39,534 nt of DNA from Planctomycetaceae bacterium (lineage in GTDB: Bacteria > Planctomycetota > Planctomycetia > Planctomycetales > Planctomycetaceae), in assembly GCA_028284145.1 (NCBI GenBank), contig JANQSH010000029.1:1-39534 (forward strand). Direction: 5' to 3'. The notes under the pieces were generated by a model that was not told the origin of the DNA, did no database searches, and saw only the letters and a list, made by a program, of their open reading frames with translations. Positions 36,687-39,534 of the stretch are shown one piece after another (positions within the stretch are counted from its first letter, which is position 1; every line of letters begins with the position of its first letter). The translations under genes and the position numbers were made by a program.

Positions 36687-36995
36687 AAATTACTCAGGTT
36701 GATGTTGCTCAGGTTGAAATTGAAATCGAATGTTACCAGGCGGGATATTATGGAGAAGTTTGCTCGCCGCCTGATGAACCGTACCATTTGGCAAGATGGT
36801 TGGCAAATTCGGTCACTCGCTTTTTGCAGGGCATGTCTTGCCACGACACGCCCGAAAACCCGCGCCTTGAAATGAAAGTCACCGACGAAAAGGCCCCCAC
36901 GAGCCAGTGGCGTTATACCAGAGGGTAAACGGCTCCTGTCCCCTCTGCGATAGCGTGCTCATGCGGGCAAAGACACGGCAGCCGATAAAGACTCG
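36687..36995. other. Gap with a partial repeat copy
   Basis: About 310 bases between the LRR start and the pyrC' end. It holds a partial repeat copy (36889-36936) and, next to the LRR gene, the direct repeat TCAACCTGAG (36693-36702 and 36709-36718). A plus-strand frame of 64 codons here has no support. Confidence 0.45.
36889..36936 (+). repeat. Intergenic repeat, fragment of the 5' half (R5)
   Basis: AGGCCCCCACGAGCCAGTGG, GCGTTATACCAGAGGGTAAA and CGGCTC match the right part of the 5' half at 25090-25130; the GAGCC...GGCTC fold-back is intact. The left part is lost or diverged. Confidence 0.7.
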
Positions 36996-38312
36996 CTACA
37001 GCAAACACCCAACCGGCTCGTCGGTATTCCAGCGATATTTCAACTCGCCACCGATGAAAACCTGCTTCACACGTCCCCGGACACTTCGCCCGGCAAACGC
37101 CGTGTTTCTGCTTTTTGAATGGAATCGCGTCGGATCGATTGTCCACTCGGCATCAGGATCGATCAGCGTGATATCGGCGAGCGCACTGGTTCGTAATGTC
37201 CCACGATCCAGCCCGAGCAACTTCGCCGGGTTGATGGTCAGCCTGGCCAGCAATTCCGGCCACGACAAATGTTGTGGTGCGATGAGGGCTTCAACGCAGA
37301 GGGGCAGCAAAGTTTCCAGACCGACATTGCCAAATGGAACCAGATCGAGTTCGCCGTCGGTCTTTTCGGCCGCGTATGGTTCATGGTCGGAAACGATCAT
37401 GTCAAGCGTGCCATCTTTCAGGCCTGCGATCAGTTCGTCGATATGCCTCTGCGTTCGCAGAGGCGGTTCGATCTTGTATCGCGACTCGAATGTCTGCATG
37501 GTCTCGTCGGTCAGCAACAGATGATGTGGCGTCACGTCTGCGGTAATGGCAATGCCATTCCGCTTCGCCCGGCGAATCTGCTCGACGGAACGCTGCGTCG
37601 AGATGCACATCAAATGAATGCGACCACCTGTCATTTCCGCCAGCGCGATGTCGCGACCGACCATGATGTCTTCGGCAGCGGCCGGGATCGACCGCAGACC
37701 GAGCAAAGTCGATATGTCTCCTTCGTGCATGATTCCATCGGAAACCAATTCGGGAACATGAGGCCGGTTGAGAATCGGGCAGTTGAACATCGATGTATAT
37801 TCCAACGCCCTTCGCATGATTTCCGGGTTGGCCAGCGGACGTTTGCCATCGGTGAAAGCAACCGCGCCACTTTCCCGCATGTGTCCAATGTCGGCCAGTT
37901 CCTGCCCCTCCAGATTTTTGGTGACCGCACCGAGCGGAACGACATTGCAATACCCGGCTCGTTCCGCCTGTCGACGGACAAACTCCGCAGCCGCCTGATT
38001 ATCGACCACCGGCAGTGTGTTGGGCATTGCCGCCACCGTCGTGAATCCACCGGCCAGTGCTGCTGCCGTTCCGGTCTCCGTCGTTTCATCTTCCTCAAAA
38101 CCGGGCTCGCGTAATGCAACGTGTGGGTCGATGAAACCGGGGCAGACGATCAATCCGCTCGCATCGACCATTTCCACGCCATCCGCTCCGACATTGGAAT
38201 TCGACTCTGCAATCTCCACAATTTTGCCATCCTGAATGACGACGTTCGCAATTTGATCAATCTCCTGAATCGGATCAATCACGCGGCCATTCCGGATATG
38301 GATTGTTGTCAT
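36996..38312 (-). CDS. pyrC': Dihydroorotase homologue lacking metal ligands (PyrC'-type)
   Basis: A 438-residue class I dihydroorotase-like protein downstream of pyrB. The family frame is clear: PGFIDPHVALREPG, AFTDGKRPL, MRRALEY, ITADVTPHHLLL and IVSDHEPY. Four ligand positions have been compared with Aquifex-type enzymes: His64 is kept but the second His of HxH is Ala66; the next His (in DHCED of active enzymes) is Asn182; the His before Val/Ile-Ser-Thr is Cys236; Asp309 is kept. An active binuclear zinc site is therefore unlikely. In pseudomonads and others, inactive pyrC' proteins are required to assemble aspartate carbamoyltransferase; the same structural role is the best inference here. 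A true dihydroorotase should exist elsewhere in the genome. Confidence 0.88.
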   Translation of the reverse strand: MTTIHIRNGRVIDPIQEIDQIANVVIQDGKIVEIAESNSNVGADGVEMVDASGLIVCPGFIDPHVALREPGFEEDETTETGTAAALAGGFTTVAAMPNTLPVVDNQAAAEFVRRQAERAGYCNVVPLGAVTKNLEGQELADIGHMRESGAVAFTDGKRPLANPEIMRRALEYTSMFNCPILNRPHVPELVSDGIMHEGDISTLLGLRSIPAAAEDIMVGRDIALAEMTGGRIHLMCISTQRSVEQIRRAKRNGIAITADVTPHHLLLTDETMQTFESRYKIEPPLRTQRHIDELIAGLKDGTLDMIVSDHEPYAAEKTDGELDLVPFGNVGLETLLPLCVEALIAPQHLSWPELLARLTINPAKLLGLDRGTLRTSALADITLIDPDAEWTIDPTRFHSKSRNTAFAGRSVRGRVKQVFIGGELKYRWNTDEPVGCLL

Positions 38313-38350
38313 GGATGCGGTCTCAAATCTCGCGTGGGAGGTCGGGGTTT

Positions 38351-39328
38351 TCAGTCCGATTGTGTTTTGTTGTACTGATGCAGCAGGTACAGGCAGGCCA
38401 TTCGGATCAACAACCCATTTGTCACCTGGCTGAGAATCACCGAGTGTTCACCGTCGGCGACTTCCGGAGTCAATTCGACGCCCCGGTTAATCGGTCCCGG
38501 TGCAAGAATCAACACATCATCTTTGGCCCGGCGAACGCGATCACCATTCATACCAAACAAATGGGCGTATTCCCGAATCGAGGGAAAGTACGCGCCACGT
38601 TGCCGTTCGAACTGGATGCGCAACAGATTGATGCAGTCGGTCTCTTCCAGGATGTCATCGAGACTGTGAGAAACCCGCACTCCCAGTTTTTCAATGTTGC
38701 GGGGAATGAGTGTCGCCGGGCCGCAGACAATGACATTGGCCCCCAGTTTTTTCAAACCCCAGATGTTGGATCGCGCGACACGGCTGTGACGGATGTCTCC
38801 GACCAGAGTGACCGTCAGCCCTTTGAGTGATCCCCGGTTTTCACGAATGGTGAACAAGTCCAGCAAAGCCTGCGTCGGGTGTTCGTGCGTGCCATCACCC
38901 GCGTTGAGGACATTAACATCGACATTGCGAGCGAGCAGATGAGGTGCACCGGGCGTGCTGTGGCGGACCACGACGAGTTGTGCCCCCATCGCACGAATGT
39001 TTGCCGCCGTGTCGATAAAGGTTTCTCCTTTGACAAGACTGCTGCCGGACGAACTGAAGTCGATTGTATCGGCAGAGAGGCGTTTCGCTGCGAGGCTGAA
39101 GCTGGTTCGTGTGCGTGTCGAAGGTTCAAAAAAGAGATTGGCAACCACCACACCCTGCAGGGCGGAGAGTTTTGTTTTGCCTTCTTCAGCTAACCGTTTG
39201 AATTCTGCGGCTTGATCGAGAATTGTTGTGATTTCATCTGTTGAGAGATCCTGCAAGCCGACGAGATGTTTCTGGTCCCAACGTTGCTGCGTCGGAACCG
39301 ACTGACCTTCGACTTGCGAATCGGACAT
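38351..39328 (-). CDS. pyrB: Aspartate carbamoyltransferase catalytic subunit
   Basis: A 325-residue PyrB that makes N-carbamoyl-aspartate from carbamoyl phosphate and aspartate, the first committed step of pyrimidine synthesis. The carbamoyl-phosphate signature [12 protein letters not shown] (66-77), the 80s-loop Ser/Lys (GSSLVKGET, Lys100), [14 protein letters not shown] and [10 protein letters not shown] are all present and normal. An N-terminal extension of about 20 residues precedes the usual start. It is followed after 38 bases by pyrC' on the same strand, the classic pyrB-pyrC' layout. No pyrI regulatory subunit is seen. Confidence 0.95.
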   Translation of the reverse strand: MSDSQVEGQSVPTQQRWDQKHLVGLQDLSTDEITTILDQAAEFKRLAEEGKTKLSALQGVVVANLFFEPSTRTRTSFSLAAKRLSADTIDFSSSGSSLVKGETFIDTAANIRAMGAQLVVVRHSTPGAPHLLARNVDVNVLNAGDGTHEHPTQALLDLFTIRENRGSLKGLTVTLVGDIRHSRVARSNIWGLKKLGANVIVCGPATLIPRNIEKLGVRVSHSLDDILEETDCINLLRIQFERQRGAYFPSIREYAHLFGMNGDRVRRAKDDVLILAPGPINRGVELTPEVADGEHSVILSQVTNGLLIRMACLYLLHQYNKTQSD

Positions 39329-39506
39329 ACTGATGAACCGGTATGGCGGGGGAATTGCGGCTGTTCCAGCCGTGATAATGTTTTTTCGATCCTACCAGTG
39401 CCGCCATCCACGTTCAACCATCCGGCTTCCCCGGTCAGGTCAGCGCAGAGATTGGCATTGGATGTGCGTCGTTAGTGCCTTTTCAGAGCTTTGTTCTGGA
39501 GTGTGA

Positions 39507-39534
39507 ATGAACATGCCCCGTTCTTTTGTCGCTC
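39507..39534 (+). CDS. Possible start of a plus-strand gene cut by the window edge
   Basis: ATG at 39507 (reading MNMPRSFVA) is preceded by GGAG with a suitable spacer of six bases and is divergent from pyrB. Only nine codons are visible, so this is weak. Confidence 0.25.

Noticed and set aside
36681..36875. 64-codon plus-strand ORF beside the LRR gene
   Set aside because: No ribosome site or recognisable features; it overlaps the LRR start region.
13567..36936. CRISPR array made of the interspersed repeats
   Set aside because: Copies are kilobases apart, about 100 bp long and in both orientations; there is no spacer pattern and no cas gene.
37269..38114. 281-codon plus-strand ORF
   Set aside because: Antisense of the dihydroorotase homologue.

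Overview
The window looks like a chromosomal segment of a planctomycete of the Planctomycetaceae/Gimesiaceae type. The evidence is the pair of a cytochrome-c/WD40/DUF1549/DUF1553 giant protein followed by a Tat-exported DUF1501 protein, the DUF1080 gene and sulfatase remnant beside it, a HtrA protease, an EF-hand secreted protein, and the mid-GC, loosely packed gene layout. No tRNA, rRNA, CRISPR array, intact insertion sequence or prophage was seen.

Layout. 2-6510 (+): surface/catabolic pair (PSCyt1-DUF1549-DUF1553 giant protein, cut by the left edge, and DUF1501). 6542-8481: DUF1080 gene on minus, a decayed sulfatase on plus and a small lipoprotein on minus. 8667-12296: Mn-type superoxide dismutase (minus), a family-2 glycosyltransferase and a large protein with a BshC-like motif (plus). 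12307-18304 (minus): Nudix hydrolase overlapping a Tyr-rich secreted protein, HtrA protease, a repeat-built lipoprotein, a start-less ORF fragment and a small lipoprotein. 18534-22118 (minus): a GspE/PilB-family protein with degenerate ATPase motifs, dapA and a 3-hydroxyisobutyrate-dehydrogenase-family enzyme. 22497-24169 (plus): class IV aminotransferase and a methyltransferase joined by a GTGA overlap. 24156-26644 (minus): EF-hand protein and MFS transporter. 26905-32400 (minus): the conserved phoH - pgpH - ybeY - CBS/CorC cluster. 33087-35366 (plus): ExeA-like AAA ATPase with a long acidic tail. 35562-36686 (minus): secreted leucine-rich-repeat protein. 36996-39328 (minus): pyrB followed by a dihydroorotase homologue that has lost metal ligands.

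The most unusual signals are: (1) a modular intergenic repeat, full length (about 185 bp) at 25030-25214, with four 5'-half copies and two 3'-half copies elsewhere in the window, all in or at the edge of gene gaps and with inverted-repeat substructure; (2) the GspE-family protein, whose Walker A lysine, Walker B/Asp-box and His-box residues are all replaced while its zinc-type cysteines remain; (3) the pyrB-pyrC' pair with an apparently non-catalytic dihydroorotase; (4) a row of similar stem-loops in the long gap before the ExeA-like gene; (5) a start-less but protein-like ORF and a long hairpin around 17445-17806. No complete new defence or biosynthetic system was recognised; the repeat family and the pseudo-ATPase are the best leads.
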